From: Rosenbergiella metrosideri
Lineage (GTDB): Bacteria; Pseudomonadota; Gammaproteobacteria; Enterobacterales; Enterobacteriaceae
Assembly (NCBI RefSeq): GCF_022602565.1
Contig: NZ_JALBCV010000002.1
Coordinates: forward strand, 105,280-169,279
Reading direction: 5' to 3'
Length of the DNA stretch: 64,000 nucleotides
Shown here piece after piece: positions 30,220-41,990 of the stretch (position 1 is its first letter; each line of letters begins with the position of its first letter). The position numbers and the translations under genes are program-made. The notes below the pieces were generated by a model. The model did no database searches and had not been told where the DNA came from. It was given only the letters and a program-made list of their open reading frames with translations.

Positions 30220-32124
30220 ATGAGTTATCAGGTTCTCGCACGAAAATGGCGACCACAAATTTTTTCTGATGTTGTGGGTCAGGAACATGTATTAACCGCG
30301 TTAGCTAACGGTCTAAACCTTGGCAGACTGCATCACGCTTACCTTTTTTCGGGTACTCGCGGTGTGGGGAAAACCAGTATTGCTCGCCTCTTTGCCAAAG
30401 GGCTAAATTGCGAAACGGGCATCACGGCCACTCCTTGTGGAAAATGCGATAACTGTGTTGAGATTGAGCAGGGGCGTTTTATCGATTTAATTGAAATTGA
30501 TGCCGCGTCGCGGACACGTGTAGAAGACACTCGTGAGTTATTAGATAACGTGCAATACGCCCCCGTGCGCGGTCGTTTCAAAGTCTACCTTATTGATGAA
30601 GTGCATATGCTCTCTCGGCATAGCTTCAACGCGTTGCTCAAAACGCTTGAAGAGCCGCCTGAGCATGTTAAATTTCTACTCGCCACCACCGATCCACAAA
30701 AACTGCCTGTGACTATTCTGTCGCGTTGTCTGCAGTTCCACTTGAAAGCGTTAGACACCGACCAGATTCAGCAGCAACTGTCGCATATCCTGAATAGCGA
30801 CCAGATTTCTTTTGAGCCGCGTGCGCTGCAATATCTCGCCCGCTCGGCACAAGGTAGCCTACGTGACGCCCTAAGCTTACTTGATCAAGCCATTGCCGCC
30901 GGAGATGGACAGGTTACTGATCAAGATGTGATGCAGATGCTGGGTACGCTTGATGATGAACAACCACTCAGATTGGTGGATGCGATAATTAAAGGGAATG
31001 GAGAATCTGCTCTCTCGCTGGTGGCTGAAGCCGCGAGTCGCGCGACAGAATGGGATACCTTACTGGCGGAAATACTCAGAATTTTCCATACTATCGCGAT
31101 GTTACAACTCCTTCCCGATTCATTGAACGACGCTTATCGCCAGCATGAGACCCAACTACGTGAACTCGCGCGTCGGGTCCCACCGGAAGATCTTCAGCTC
31201 TATTACCAAATAGTCTTAACCGGTCGTAAAGAGTTACCCCTTGCGCCAGAACCGCGTATGGGAATTGAAATGACGCTGCTGAGAGCCTTAGCTTTTCATC
31301 CACTAAAGGTTGAAGCGCCGAAAGTCTCTTCCACACCGCCACAGCAAGCTGCTATGCCGGAAAAACCGGTTGTGGCTGAACGTACCGAGGTGCCCGCGTC
31401 AACGCCGACAGTGGGCAATGATGCGACCAGCCAATTATTGCAAGCCAGAACAGCATTAATGCGGCAAGGAGCTTCCCAAGCAAAAAAGAGTGAGCCGGTT
31501 GCGTCGAATCCGCGACCGGCACAATCGGCGCTCGAGCGATTAGCGACGCTTACTGAGCGTAAAGCGCCTGCAGCAGGCCAGTCCGCTCGCGCTAAGGTTA
31601 TTGAGAAAAAAGAAAGCTACCGTTGGACCTCGCAACGTGCTGAAGAGGCGACAGTTCTGCCGGTTGCCACGCCCAAGGCGCTGCGTACAGCATTAGAACA
31701 CGAGAAAAATCCGGAACTGATGCAGCAATTGATTACTGAAACTTGCCAACGGGATCCCTGGGCCGCGCAAATTGCGAGAATGTCACTGCCCAAACTGGTG
31801 CAGCAATTAGCCCTGAATAGCTGGAAACAGCAGGTTGAGCAACAGGTCGTGATCAAGTTACGCAGTCATCAGAAACATTTAAATTCTAGTTCGGCGCAGC
31901 AGGTATTAACCAACGCCTTCCAGCAGTTATTGGGAGAAACGGTTGAACTCACGATTGAGTCCGATGATAATCCTGAACACTTAACGCCACTTGAGTGGCG
32001 TCAGGTCATTTATGAAGAACGTTTATTACAAGCAAAAGAGGCTGTGATAAATGATTCACATATCCAAACTCTGCGTAAAATGTTTGATGCAGAGCTGGAT
32101 GAAGAAAGTATACGTCCCGTTTAA
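30220..32124 (+). CDS. dnaX: DNA polymerase III tau/gamma subunits
   Basis: Clamp-loader ATPase and polymerase organiser. Full-length tau is 634 aa. Walker A GTRGVGKT is at residues 45-52; zinc-binding cysteines are in NCETGITATPCGKCDNC; Walker B is LIDEVHMLS. A Pro/Ala-rich linker leads to the tau-specific C-terminal domains that bind DnaB and the alpha subunit. A -1 frameshift site at 31482-31488 would produce gamma (about 424 aa). It is upstream of ybaB and recR in the usual operon. Confidence 0.98.
   Translation: MSYQVLARKWRPQIFSDVVGQEHVLTALANGLNLGRLHHAYLFSGTRGVGKTSIARLFAKGLNCETGITATPCGKCDNCVEIEQGRFIDLIEIDAASRTRVEDTRELLDNVQYAPVRGRFKVYLIDEVHMLSRHSFNALLKTLEEPPEHVKFLLATTDPQKLPVTILSRCLQFHLKALDTDQIQQQLSHILNSDQISFEPRALQYLARSAQGSLRDALSLLDQAIAAGDGQVTDQDVMQMLGTLDDEQPLRLVDAIIKGNGESALSLVAEAASRATEWDTLLAEILRIFHTIAMLQLLPDSLNDAYRQHETQLRELARRVPPEDLQLYYQIVLTGRKELPLAPEPRMGIEMTLLRALAFHPLKVEAPKVSSTPPQQAAMPEKPVVAERTEVPASTPTVGNDATSQLLQARTALMRQGASQAKKSEPVASNPRPAQSALERLATLTERKAPAAGQSARAKVIEKKESYRWTSQRAEEATVLPVATPKALRTALEHEKNPELMQQLITETCQRDPWAAQIARMSLPKLVQQLALNSWKQQVEQQVVIKLRSHQKHLNSSSAQQVLTNAFQQLLGETVELTIESDDNPEHLTPLEWRQVIYEERLLQAKEAVINDSHIQTLRKMFDAELDEESIRPV
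31466..31520 (+). promoter_or_regulatory. Programmed -1 frameshift element of dnaX (gamma synthesis)
   Basis: All three parts of the E. coli element are present. A Shine-Dalgarno-like AAGGAG (31466-31471) precedes the slippery heptamer A AAA AAG (31482-31488). Downstream is a 10-bp stem GCCGGTTGCG / CGCGACCGGC (31494-31503 with 31511-31520, one G-U pair). After slipping, the ribosome reads GAG then TGA (31491-31493), ending gamma after Lys-Lys-Glu. Confidence 0.9.
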
Positions 32125-32177
32125 TACCGCTACAGGTCATCATAGGATGGCTGTGGCCTTAGCAGAGAGAGAGCGAT

Positions 32178-32507
32178 ATGTTTGGTAAAGGTGGTCTGGG
32201 TAACTTGATGAAACAAGCCCAGCAAATGCAAGACAAAATGTCACAAGTTCAGGAAGAGATCGCTGCGCTAGAAGTGACGGGTGAATCCGGGGCTGGCTTA
32301 GTAAAAGTCACCATCAATGGTGCGCATAACTGTCGTCGCGTTGAGATAGATCCTAGCTTATTAGAAGATGATAAAGATATGCTGGAAGACTTAGTGGCCG
32401 CGGCATTTAACGATGCAGCTCGTCGTATTGAGGAAACCCAAAAAGAGAAAATGGCTTCTGTCTCTAGCGGGATGCAATTACCTCCTGGCTTTAAGATGCC
32501 ATTCTAA
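32178..32507 (+). CDS. ybaB: YbaB/EbfC family nucleoid-associated protein
   Basis: Small dimeric DNA-binding protein (109 aa) found between dnaX and recR in most bacteria. It begins [21 protein letters not shown] and carries the conserved [25 protein letters not shown] core and C-terminal LPPGFKMPF. Its stop shares a base with the recR start (TAATG). Confidence 0.96.
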   Translation: MFGKGGLGNLMKQAQQMQDKMSQVQEEIAALEVTGESGAGLVKVTINGAHNCRRVEIDPSLLEDDKDMLEDLVAAAFNDAARRIEETQKEKMASVSSGMQLPPGFKMPF

Positions 32508-33112
32508 TGCAATCCAGCCCATTACTGGAAACATTGATGGAGTCCCTACGCTGCTTACCGGGCGTAGGGCCTAAATCTGCACAGCGAATGGCGTTTCATC
32601 TCCTACAGCGTGATCGCAGTGGTGGTATGCGCCTCGCACAAGCATTAACCATTGCGATGTCGGAAATCGGTCACTGCCAGCAGTGCAGGACCTTCACCGA
32701 AAAAGAAATCTGCGCGATCTGTACCAATAGTCGTCGTCAAGAAAACGGGATTATTTGTATTGTAGAGAGTCCTGCCGATATTCAAGCGGTTGAACAGACA
32801 GGGCAATTTGCTGGACGCTATTTTGTATTGATGGGGCATCTCTCGCCCTTAGACGGTATTGGTCCTGACGATATCGGCTTAGATATTCTTGAGCAACGGC
32901 TACAAACCGAAACGTTAACGGAAGTGATCCTTGCGACCAATCCCACCGTCGAAGGTGAGGCTACCGCAAACTTTATTGCCTCCCTCTGTCGCCAATATGG
33001 GGTGGAAGCCACGCGTATCGCGCACGGTGTCCCTGTCGGAGGAGAATTAGAGTTAGTGGATGGTACAACGCTTTCCCACTCGCTTGCAGGTCGTCAAAAG
33101 TTTAAATATTAA
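32507..33112 (+). CDS. recR: Recombination mediator RecR
   Basis: RecR (201 aa) acts with RecO (and RecF) to load RecA at gaps. The N-terminal HhH ([20 protein letters not shown]) is followed by the C4 zinc finger ([16 protein letters not shown]) and the Toprim domain ([16 protein letters not shown]...[15 protein letters not shown] type). It is translationally coupled to ybaB. Confidence 0.97.
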   Translation: MQSSPLLETLMESLRCLPGVGPKSAQRMAFHLLQRDRSGGMRLAQALTIAMSEIGHCQQCRTFTEKEICAICTNSRRQENGIICIVESPADIQAVEQTGQFAGRYFVLMGHLSPLDGIGPDDIGLDILEQRLQTETLTEVILATNPTVEGEATANFIASLCRQYGVEATRIAHGVPVGGELELVDGTTLSHSLAGRQKFKY

Positions 33113-33141
33113 TCACTTGCTGATGTTATTCATGACATCAG

Positions 33142-33169
33142 CTTGAAAAGCCCAAAACTGTCCCCATCT
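33142..33169 (+). promoter_or_regulatory. Sigma-32 heat-shock promoter of htpG
   Basis: The -35 CTTGAA (33142-33147), a 14-bp spacer and the -10 CCCCATCT (33162-33169) match the RpoH consensus and the E. coli htpG promoter. A hairpin (GCTGATGT / ACATCAGC, 33119-33142) abuts the -35 and probably terminates recR transcription. Confidence 0.88.
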
Positions 33170-33218
33170 CCTTAAACAACAATAATTAACCCGTCATTTT
33201 GTTGAGGATGAATAAAAA

Positions 33219-35087
33219 ATGAAAGGACAAGAAACCCGTGGCTTCCAGTCAGAAGTGAAACAACTTCTGCACCTGATGATCCATTCTCTCTACTCAAATA
33301 AAGAAATTTTCCTCCGTGAACTGATCTCCAACGCGTCAGATGCCGCAGACAAACTGCGTTTTAAAGCACTTTCTGATGCCAACCTCTACCAAGGTGATGG
33401 CGATTTACGTGTCCGCCTATCCGTCGATAAAGAAGCCCGTACGCTAACCTTAAGCGACAACGGCATAGGTATGACCCGCGATGAAGTGATTGAGAATCTA
33501 GGGACTATCGCAAAATCAGGGACAAAAGCCTTCCTTGAATCAATGGGCTCGGATCAAGTTAAAGATAGCCAGTTAATTGGTCAATTTGGTGTCGGCTTCT
33601 ACTCTGCGTTTATCGTCGCCGATAAGGTCACCGTTCGCACACGTGCGGCAGGCGCCGAGGCCGATCAAGCGGTTTACTGGGAATCAGCCGGCGAGGGCGA
33701 GTATACGCTGGCCGATATTGAAAAAGCCGATCGCGGTACCGAAATTACACTGCATCTCCGTGAAGGCGAAGACGAATTCTTAGATACCTGGCGGGTAAAA
33801 AATATCGTTGGAAAATATTCCGACCATATTGCTCTGCCGGTAGAAATCGAAGAAAAAGACGAAGAAGCGGATACCACAACATGGGAAAAAATCAATAAAG
33901 CCCAAGCGCTGTGGACCCGCAATAAATCAGAAATCAGCGAAGATGAATATAAAGAATTTTATAAGCATGTCTCGCATGACTTTACCGACCCACTGACCTG
34001 GAGTCATAACCGTGTTGAAGGGAAGCAGGAATATACCAGTCTGCTGTACATCCCGGCTCAAGCTCCGTGGGACATGTGGAATCGCGATCATAAGCATGGC
34101 CTAAAACTCTACGTCCAACGCGTATTTATTATGGACGACGCCGAGCAGTTTATGCCGACTTACCTCCGTTTTGTACGCGGACTGATCGATTCCAACGATC
34201 TACCGCTTAACGTTTCCCGTGAGATCTTACAAGATAGCCGTGTCACGCAAAGCCTGCGTACAGCGCTGACTAAGCGTACGTTGCAAATGCTTGAAAAGCT
34301 GGCGAAGGACGATAGCGAGAAATACCTGACGTTCTGGAAAGCATTCGGTATGGCACTGAAAGAAGGTCCTGCTGAAGACCCTGCTAACTTGCCGACGATT
34401 GCTAAGTTACTGCGCTTTGCCTCGACCAAAAACGATAGTGCAGAGCAAACGGTTACGCTGGAAGACTACGTCGCGCGTATGGCTGAAGGCCAAGAGAAAA
34501 TCTACTTTATCACCGCAGACAGCTACGCCGCGGCGAAAAATAGCCCACATTTAGAGCTATTCCGTAAGAAAGGGATTGAGGTATTACTGCTTTCCGATCG
34601 TATCGACGAGTGGATGATGTCCTACCTGACTGAATTCGACGGCAAGGTGTTCCAATCGGTCAGTAAAGCGGATGATTCATTAGAAAAGTTGGCAGATGAA
34701 GAGACTGACGAACAAAAAGAGAATGAAAAAGCGTTAGAGCCATTCGTTGAGCGCGTAAAAACCCTACTGGGTGATCGCGTTAAAGAAGTGCGCTTAACAC
34801 ACCGTCTTACTGATACGCCTGCAATCGTTGTCACTGGTGCAGATGAAATTAGTACGCAAATGGCAAAACTCTTTGCGGCAGCAGGTCAAGAAGCCCCTGA
34901 GGTGAAGTATATCTTCGAGATCAACCCTGAGCACCGTTTAGTCAAACAGGCTGCGCAAACGCAAGACGATGCGCACTTTGCCGACTGGATTGAACTGCTC
35001 CTCGACCAAGCGCTGTTCGCTGAGCGTGGAACCTTAGAAGATCCAAACCAATTTATTCGTAGAATGAATCAGTTACTCCTCGCGTAG
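33219..35087 (+). CDS. htpG: Chaperone HtpG (bacterial Hsp90)
   Basis: ATP-dependent Hsp90 chaperone (622 aa; E. coli 624). The GHKL ATP-binding motifs are present: [22 protein letters not shown] and GQFGVGFYS. The middle-domain catalytic Arg region and the C-terminal dimerisation domain follow. It is under a heat-shock promoter and ends at a hairpin terminator. Confidence 0.98.
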   Translation: MKGQETRGFQSEVKQLLHLMIHSLYSNKEIFLRELISNASDAADKLRFKALSDANLYQGDGDLRVRLSVDKEARTLTLSDNGIGMTRDEVIENLGTIAKSGTKAFLESMGSDQVKDSQLIGQFGVGFYSAFIVADKVTVRTRAAGAEADQAVYWESAGEGEYTLADIEKADRGTEITLHLREGEDEFLDTWRVKNIVGKYSDHIALPVEIEEKDEEADTTTWEKINKAQALWTRNKSEISEDEYKEFYKHVSHDFTDPLTWSHNRVEGKQEYTSLLYIPAQAPWDMWNRDHKHGLKLYVQRVFIMDDAEQFMPTYLRFVRGLIDSNDLPLNVSREILQDSRVTQSLRTALTKRTLQMLEKLAKDDSEKYLTFWKAFGMALKEGPAEDPANLPTIAKLLRFASTKNDSAEQTVTLEDYVARMAEGQEKIYFITADSYAAAKNSPHLELFRKKGIEVLLLSDRIDEWMMSYLTEFDGKVFQSVSKADDSLEKLADEETDEQKENEKALEPFVERVKTLLGDRVKEVRLTHRLTDTPAIVVTGADEISTQMAKLFAAAGQEAPEVKYIFEINPEHRLVKQAAQTQDDAHFADWIELLLDQALFAERGTLEDPNQFIRRMNQLLLA

Positions 35088-35096
35088 TCCCCCTCC

Positions 35097-35840
<744 letters not shown>

Positions 35841-35927
35841 TCATCTATGCCGGACCGTCAGTAACCGTTCGGCATCTCACCACTGTTTGCCTTAACTGAT
35901 TCGCTTTTTTTAAACCAGGAAAAGTAT

Positions 35928-36887
35928 ATGACCGTAGATAAACCGGGCGTGTTATTAGTTAATCTTGGCACGCCTGATGCCCCGACGACTGCCGCGGTAA
36001 AGCGTTATTTAAAACAGTTTTTAAGTGATAAACGGGTTGTCGATGTGCCTGATCTGTTTTGGCAACCTATTTTGAGAGGTGCAATTTTACCGTTCCGTTC
36101 ACCAAGGGTCGCCAAGCTCTATGCTTCGGTCTGGATGGAAGGCGGTTCTCCACTGCTAGTTTTTAGCCAGCAACAACGTGACGCCTTAGCGAAAAAAACG
36201 GATATGCCGGTGGCGCTGGGCATGAGTTATGGTAATCCATCATTACAACACGCGGTAGATTCGCTGCTTGATCAGGGCGTAACGCGGCTGATTGTATTAC
36301 CCCTCTATCCACAGTTTTCGTCGTCGACAGTTTCCGCAGTATGGGATGGTCTGTACAACACGTTTCGTAAACGTCGCACCATGCCAGCGATTAAGTTTAT
36401 CCGAGACTATGCAACTCACCCTCTCTATATTGAGGCACTGAAAGATTCCGTAGAGCGTAGCTTCGCTGAGCACGGTAAACCTGATCTGTTACTACTGTCA
36501 TTTCACGGTATCCCTCAACGCTTTGCCGATCAAGGCGATGATTACCCGAAACGCTGTGAACAGACTTACCATGCCTTAGCAGATGCCCTAGGGTTATCGT
36601 CGGAACAGATTATGATGACTTATCAATCTCGCTTTGGTCGTGAGCCATGGTTGATGCCTTATACTGATGAAACGATTAAGACGCTACCTGACAGAGGTAT
36701 TCATCATATTCAAGTGATGTCTCCGGGCTTCTCAGCGGATTGTTTAGAAACGCTTGAAGAGATTAATGAGCAAAACCGGGAATTTTTCATGCATGCGGGC
36801 GGCAAGAGTTTCCACTATATTCCCGCACTTAATGCAGACCCTTTGCATATTGATATGATGTTGGACTTGGTGAATCAATTCAAATAA
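35928..36887 (+). CDS. hemH: Ferrochelatase
   Basis: Inserts Fe2+ into protoporphyrin IX, the last step of protoheme synthesis (319 aa). Family motifs seen are [14 protein letters not shown] at the N-terminus, the catalytic His in [12 protein letters not shown], and the substrate-binding [15 protein letters not shown] [24 protein letters not shown] precedes the ATG. It feeds heme to cyoE and the oxidases. The aes gene that follows in E. coli is missing. Confidence 0.97.
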   Translation: MTVDKPGVLLVNLGTPDAPTTAAVKRYLKQFLSDKRVVDVPDLFWQPILRGAILPFRSPRVAKLYASVWMEGGSPLLVFSQQQRDALAKKTDMPVALGMSYGNPSLQHAVDSLLDQGVTRLIVLPLYPQFSSSTVSAVWDGLYNTFRKRRTMPAIKFIRDYATHPLYIEALKDSVERSFAEHGKPDLLLLSFHGIPQRFADQGDDYPKRCEQTYHALADALGLSSEQIMMTYQSRFGREPWLMPYTDETIKTLPDRGIHHIQVMSPGFSADCLETLEEINEQNREFFMHAGGKSFHYIPALNADPLHIDMMLDLVNQFK

Positions 36888-36971
36888 TCTCAACCTAACG
36901 AGATAACTGAGTAATGAACAGGGGAATTATGCTACTATTCTGTGCCTATTTTCCCCTGATTACTCTGTACT

Positions 36972-38273
36972 ATGAAATTTCCCGGTAAACGCAAATCAAA
37001 GCACTATTTCCCTGTTAACGCTCGCGACCCATTATTGATCTCAGTGCCCGTTGAGGTCGACTCGATGGGATGGTTGGTCGGTATCGATCAAACCATGGTG
37101 GATATCGAGGCAGAGGTCGATGATGACTTTCTTAGCCGTTATGGCTTAACCGGAGGCTATTCTTTTATTCTTGAGGATGACGTCTCCGAGGCGCTTTACC
37201 AAGAACTTCGCCAACGTAATCTTTTATCTCACCAATTTGCTGGCGGGACAGTGGGTAATACTTTGCATAATTACTCCGTGTTGGCAGATGACCGATCGAT
37301 TCTTCTCGGCGTAATTTGTAATAATATCCATATTGGTGACTATGCTTATCGGTATCTCTGCAACACCTCCAGTCGGATGGATCTTAACCATATGCAAGGG
37401 GTAGATGGGGCAATTGGTCGCTGTTACACCTTGATTAATTCGGCAGGGGAACGAACCTTTGCCATAAACCCTGGTGATATTAATCAACTACGGCCTGAAA
37501 GTATTCCCGAAGAGGTCATCGCAGGCGCTTCAGCCTTACTGCTTACCTCCTACCTCCTTCGCGCTAAGCCCGGCGAACCAATGCCTGATGCGGCCATGCA
37601 GGCTATTGAGTATGCGAAAAAACACCAGGTTCCGGTCGTATTGACCCTGGGTACACGTCATATCATTGCCGACGATCCGCAATTCTGGCGTGACTTTTTA
37701 CGGGATCATGTTTCCATCTTAGCGATGAATGAAGAAGAGGCGCTAGAGCTGACGGGGGAAAACGATCCGCTGTTAGCCACAGATAAAGCACTTGAATGGG
37801 TAGATCTTGTGCTGTGTACGGCAGGACCTGCCGGCTTGTATATGGGCGGCTTTATTGAGGAAGCCTGTAAGCGTAAAACAAATCTGCCACTGCTACCGGG
37901 AGCGATTGCTGAATTTAATCAGTATGAATTTAGCCGGGCAATGCGGGCGAGCGATTGCGAACAGCCGCTAAAGGTCTATTCACATATCGCACCCTATATG
38001 GGGGGACCTGAAAAGATCATGAATACCAATGGCGCAGGTGACGGGGCACTGGCGGCTTTACTGCATGACCTGTCGGCAAATCTTTATCATCGCCGGAAAG
38101 TGCCTAACTCGAATAAACATCAGCACCATTACCTCACCTATTCGTCGTTATCGCAAGTATGTAAGTATGCCAATCGCGTGAGTTATCAAGTGCTCAATCA
38201 ACATTCACCGCGATTAAGTCGTGGCTTACCGGAGCGTGAAGATAGCCTCGAAGAGGCTTATTGGGATCGCTGA
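36972..38273 (+). CDS. gsk: Inosine-guanosine kinase
   Basis: PfkB-family nucleoside kinase for salvage of guanosine and inosine; 433 aa (E. coli 434). It begins MKFPGKRKSKHYFPVNARDP. The PfkB C-terminal signature with catalytic Asp is seen in NTNGAGDGALAALLHD. It is convergent with ybaL across a hairpin. Confidence 0.97.
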   Translation: MKFPGKRKSKHYFPVNARDPLLISVPVEVDSMGWLVGIDQTMVDIEAEVDDDFLSRYGLTGGYSFILEDDVSEALYQELRQRNLLSHQFAGGTVGNTLHNYSVLADDRSILLGVICNNIHIGDYAYRYLCNTSSRMDLNHMQGVDGAIGRCYTLINSAGERTFAINPGDINQLRPESIPEEVIAGASALLLTSYLLRAKPGEPMPDAAMQAIEYAKKHQVPVVLTLGTRHIIADDPQFWRDFLRDHVSILAMNEEEALELTGENDPLLATDKALEWVDLVLCTAGPAGLYMGGFIEEACKRKTNLPLLPGAIAEFNQYEFSRAMRASDCEQPLKVYSHIAPYMGGPEKIMNTNGAGDGALAALLHDLSANLYHRRKVPNSNKHQHHYLTYSSLSQVCKYANRVSYQVLNQHSPRLSRGLPEREDSLEEAYWDR

Positions 38274-38276
38274 ACC

Positions 38277-38302
38277 ATAGCCCCCGCGTGCTAGGGGGCT
38301 AT
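38277..38302. terminator. Bidirectional hairpin between convergent gsk and ybaL
   Basis: The 9-bp stem ATAGCCCCC / GGGGGCTAT has an 8-base loop, located between the two stop codons; T tracts are short on both sides. Confidence 0.6.
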
Positions 38303-38304
38303 AA

Positions 38305-39996
38305 CTAGTTGAGCGGGCAAAAGGCGCTCTGTTGTTGAGGCAGCGTGCGTTGTACCGCTTGTTGGAGTCCATAAGCAATTTCCCTTTCTCCCATCACGAT
38401 ATGATCACAGCCGTGGGCGTGTAGATAGTCGACCTCATCATCATGGTGAGCTCGAGCAAAAATAGCTAGGTCAGGACGTTGCTCACGAGCGGTAGCGGCG
38501 ATCTCTCCCGACTCATAGCTATTAGGTATAGTGAGCAATAACCATTGCGCGCAGTCGAGCCGCATCAAGGCCATCACTTCGGGTCTCGCGGCATTCCCGT
38601 AAATTGTCAAAATACCTTTTTCTCGCATTTCATCAATTCGGCTACGACTATTTTCGACCACCACTACGGTGAGTCCTTCAGCGATGAGTTGTTCATAAAG
38701 CAGCCGCCCAACACGGCCGTAGCCCACAATTAAGGCATGGTGACAGAGCGTGAGTGGGACTTGGGGGAGCTCTTCCACTAGTTCTACTTCTTTCTTTTCC
38801 TTAGTTTCGTGCTTTTCTCGCTTCATCCAGCGCTCTGCCAGGGTAAAGAGAATTGGATTAAGCATGATGGAGAGAATGGCGGCGGCTAAGACCAGGTTTT
38901 GGCCCTCTTTACTCAGCAGATTGAGCGTGATCCCGAGGCCCGCGAGGATAAAAGAGAACTCGCCAATCTGTGCAAGGCTGACAGCGATAGTCATGGCGGT
39001 ACGGGTAGAGTGCCCTAATACTTTTACTAGCAGCCACGCTGCGAGCGACTTGCCTAGCAGAATAATCACCAGCGCACCAATGATGGCGAACGGGCGCTCC
39101 AACAGAATATGCGGGTCGAACAGCATACCGACAGAGACGAAAAACAGTACCGCGAAGGCATCGCGCAAAGGGAGGGTATCATGTGCGGCGCGATGACTGA
39201 GTTCTGATTCGTTTAATACCATTCCTGCAAAAAAAGCGCCAAGCGCGAAAGAAACATCAAAAAGCTCTACAGCACCAAAGGCGATACCTAATGCGAGGGC
39301 GAGGACAGAAAGAGTGAAGAGTTCACGTGAACCTGTTGCCGCGCTGCGAGACAAGATCCAAGGGATAAGCCGCCGGCCAATGATCATCATTAACAGCATA
39401 AAGGCGACAACTTTACCTAAGGTGAGTAATAGGTCCCAAGCGAGGAGGGAAAAATTGGCTTCGCCTTTTTCTAATACACCCGCCATCGCAGGCAGCAGAA
39501 CTAAGGCTAAAACCATGACTAAATCTTCAACGATTAACCAACCGATGGCGATGCGTCCGCGTTGACTATCTAACAGCTGACGTTCTTCTAACGCCCGTAA
39601 CAATACCACGGTACTTGCGGTGGATAAGCAGAGGCCAAAGACAAGTCCGCTGATTAAGGGCCAACCAAGCAATGAAGAGAGTCCCATTCCGAGCAAGGTG
39701 GCAACAATAATCTGGGCAATGGCCCCTGGAATTGCTATCGATTTTACCGACATCAAATCTTTCAATGAGAAGTGTAAGCCAACGCCAAACATCAGCAAAA
39801 TAACGCCTAACTCGGCGAGTTCTGGGGCGAGGTTTGTGTCGGCCACAAAGCCGGGAGTGAAGGGGCCAGCTAACACACCTGCTAAAAGATATCCGACTAA
39901 CGGCGAGATGCGTAGGCGGTTAGCAAGCATTCCTAATAGAAAGGCAAGTACCAATCCGCCTACGAGTGTCGTAATTAAGGGGGTGGTCGAATGCAT
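38305..39996 (-). CDS. ybaL: YbaL/KefC-type cation:proton antiporter
   Basis: CPA2 monovalent cation/H+ antiporter of 563 aa. The N-terminal 12-13 helix exchanger domain is almost collinear with E. coli YbaL (LVGYLLAGVLAGPFTPGF). A cytoplasmic TrkA-N Rossmann domain follows (HALIVGYGRVGRLLYEQL). The start at 39996 (MHSTTPL) is chosen because GGAGAGG precedes it and it matches the family. The substrate is not proven. ushA and fsr, next door in E. coli, are missing. Confidence 0.93.
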   Translation of the reverse strand: MHSTTPLITTLVGGLVLAFLLGMLANRLRISPLVGYLLAGVLAGPFTPGFVADTNLAPELAELGVILLMFGVGLHFSLKDLMSVKSIAIPGAIAQIIVATLLGMGLSSLLGWPLISGLVFGLCLSTASTVVLLRALEERQLLDSQRGRIAIGWLIVEDLVMVLALVLLPAMAGVLEKGEANFSLLAWDLLLTLGKVVAFMLLMMIIGRRLIPWILSRSAATGSRELFTLSVLALALGIAFGAVELFDVSFALGAFFAGMVLNESELSHRAAHDTLPLRDAFAVLFFVSVGMLFDPHILLERPFAIIGALVIILLGKSLAAWLLVKVLGHSTRTAMTIAVSLAQIGEFSFILAGLGITLNLLSKEGQNLVLAAAILSIMLNPILFTLAERWMKREKHETKEKKEVELVEELPQVPLTLCHHALIVGYGRVGRLLYEQLIAEGLTVVVVENSRSRIDEMREKGILTIYGNAARPEVMALMRLDCAQWLLLTIPNSYESGEIAATAREQRPDLAIFARAHHDDEVDYLHAHGCDHIVMGEREIAYGLQQAVQRTLPQQQSAFCPLN

Positions 39997-40124
39997 CCGC
40001 CTCTCCATTTTGCAGGGATAATGTCTTACTTTAGCAAAAAAAAGAATTGTGCAGGTGAATCCGTAAGTAAGTATAAGTAAAGGTTACAAAGTATGACTCT
40101 TATATGAACTTATCGATCAGTGAG

Positions 40125-40559
40125 TTAGCGGCTCGTAGCAACCTTACGTTTTAAATAATAATTTACTAGGCTATCCCATACCCAGTTATAAAGATACGTG
40201 TAAGGGAGATAAAAAAATAGTAGCCCAATATCCATGGTAAAGGCCTCTTGAAGAGACATATTCATGCACCAAGCCGTCAGGGGTAAGGCCATGCTCAATA
40301 AGCCACCTTCGAAACCAATCGCTTGCAGCGAACGCACATAAAAGTTGCGTGGCGCACGGGGCGGATAGACGCGATCGAATAAGCTGTTGAACAGCATATT
40401 CCAAGCCATTGCCAGCAAAGCAATGGCGATAACCGTTACGCCAATATGCCCGATAGGGCGTTGTAAAAGGAGGGCAGCACCCGGGATAGTGATGAGTAGC
40501 GCGGTAACTTCATACCCCACGGCGTGGAAAACTCTCTCTTTAAGCGATTTGTGACTCAT
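40125..40559 (-). CDS. PACE-family multidrug/biocide efflux transporter
   Basis: Small four-helix membrane protein (144 aa) made of two tandem bacterial transmembrane pair (BTP) units, starting at ERVFHAVGYEVTALLI and RSLQAIGFEGGLL. This is the architecture of the AceI/PACE family, which exports chlorhexidine, acriflavine or polyamines by proton exchange. The conserved Glu of the first helix (GYE) and the second (GFE) are present. It is divergent from a LysR gene 88 bp away, which probably controls it. Confidence 0.88.
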   Translation of the reverse strand: MSHKSLKERVFHAVGYEVTALLITIPGAALLLQRPIGHIGVTVIAIALLAMAWNMLFNSLFDRVYPPRAPRNFYVRSLQAIGFEGGLLSMALPLTAWCMNMSLQEAFTMDIGLLFFYLPYTYLYNWVWDSLVNYYLKRKVATSR

Positions 40560-40647
40560 TGTTCCTCCAAGATGATTAGCGCTATATTTTCAACGGCGAG
40601 GGTGTATAGTACAAACTAGCTAGTATCGTAAAAAACGATAGGTAAAC

Positions 40648-41514
40648 ATGTATTACTCACCAGAATCTCTCGAAGCCTTTGTACAATCTGTGGCAAGCGG
40701 ATCCTTTTCAGCTGCTGCACGCGCATTAGGTAAAAGTCAGTCGACCATCAGCGTGGCGGTCTCGAGTCTTGAAGATCATCTAGGTTTTGCAGTGTTTGAA
40801 CGCACCTCAAGGCACTTGATGCTGACGGAGGAGGGACGGCGTGTGTTGGCCCAAGCCAGAGAGATCTTAGCGGCAAACCAACGCCTCGACGATGTGGCTT
40901 TGCGTTTGGCTCAAGGCATCGAACCGCGTGTCACCTTGGCGATCTCCGACCACTGGCCTGCAGGCCACCATGATCGATTATTAAGCCAATTTGCGGAAAA
41001 GTTTTCGGAAGTTGAGTTTGAATGCCTCATCGCTGAAAACGAAGATGTTATTGAATTATTGAAAAGTGGCCGTGCGCAACTTGGCTTAATCACCAAACAA
41101 CCCCACCTTCCAACTGAACTGGTTAGTCGAAGCTTAGCGATTTCTGGCCATACCGGTATCTATCTGGCGAAAGACCATCCGCTGTGCCAACAGGCAACGC
41201 TGACGCTTGATGATCTAAAAGGTATCCGCCAACTGCAGCTTAACACTTGGAGTCGCGCGGGGATTCAACGCAGCGAAGGACTGGTATGGTCAGCCTCTTC
41301 TTACATTCTTTTGCTGGATATGGCGCAACAAGGGTTTGGCTGGGCAAAGTTACCCTGTTGGATGGTGGACTATTTTGGTAACGAGAGTCTAGCTCAACTT
41401 CCGTTAGCTGGCTGGCCGCAACAAATTAACTTAGAGGTTATCTGGTCTGTGCGTCACAGCGTTGGCCCAGCCTGCTTATGGATGATTGATCAACTGACGG
41501 CCGCTAAGGATTAG
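40648..41514 (+). CDS. LysR-family transcriptional regulator
   Basis: LysR regulator of 288 aa: N-terminal winged HTH ([35 protein letters not shown]) and a C-terminal periplasmic-binding-like effector domain. Divergent to the PACE gene, it is the likely ligand-responsive activator of that transporter. This LysR/PACE pairing is common. It overlaps the convergent ybaK stop by 4 bp. Confidence 0.9.
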   Translation: MYYSPESLEAFVQSVASGSFSAAARALGKSQSTISVAVSSLEDHLGFAVFERTSRHLMLTEEGRRVLAQAREILAANQRLDDVALRLAQGIEPRVTLAISDHWPAGHHDRLLSQFAEKFSEVEFECLIAENEDVIELLKSGRAQLGLITKQPHLPTELVSRSLAISGHTGIYLAKDHPLCQQATLTLDDLKGIRQLQLNTWSRAGIQRSEGLVWSASSYILLLDMAQQGFGWAKLPCWMVDYFGNESLAQLPLAGWPQQINLEVIWSVRHSVGPACLWMIDQLTAAKD

Positions 41515-41990
41515 TGGTCGCGCGCTATCTCGACAAACTGCGCACCCAGTTGAGTGGCGAGGTCTTGTGGTGAGAGACTGATATCGAGTCCGCGTTTGCC
41601 ACCGGAAATATAGATTTCGGATTGATGTTCAGCACTGCGATCTATTACTGTCGGTAATCGCTTCTTTTGGCCGAGAGGGCTTATCCCACCGACTTTGTAG
41701 CCCGTTGTCCTTTCCGCGATGGTGGGATCAGCCATATCCACTTTTTTACACTTTAGTGCTTTAGCCACTTTCTTTAGGTCAAGTTGTGTCGACACCGGGG
41801 TCACGGCTACCGCTAACTGCTTATTATCCCCGTTGATCGCGACCAGTAAGGTTTTGAATACGCTTGAGGCGACCAGACCTAACTTCTCAACGGCCTCTTC
41901 ACCAAAATGAGTATTAGTAGGATCGTGATCGTAGGAATGCTGTTGATAAGCGATCTGCGCTTTTTCAAGTTGTAAAATGGCAGGGGTCAT
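41511..41990 (-). CDS. ybaK: Cys-tRNA(Pro)/Cys-tRNA(Cys) deacylase YbaK
   Basis: Trans-editing enzyme (159 aa) that clears cysteine mischarged on tRNA-Pro. YbaK/EbsC fold motifs include [14 protein letters not shown] with the catalytic Lys, [17 protein letters not shown] and [18 protein letters not shown]. Its start codon overlaps the ybaP stop (ATGA), so it is coupled to the copZ-ybaP operon. The ChiX small RNA that lies between ybaK and ybaP in E. coli has no room here. Confidence 0.95.
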   Translation of the reverse strand: MTPAILQLEKAQIAYQQHSYDHDPTNTHFGEEAVEKLGLVASSVFKTLLVAINGDNKQLAVAVTPVSTQLDLKKVAKALKCKKVDMADPTIAERTTGYKVGGISPLGQKKRLPTVIDRSAEHQSEIYISGGKRGLDISLSPQDLATQLGAQFVEIARDH

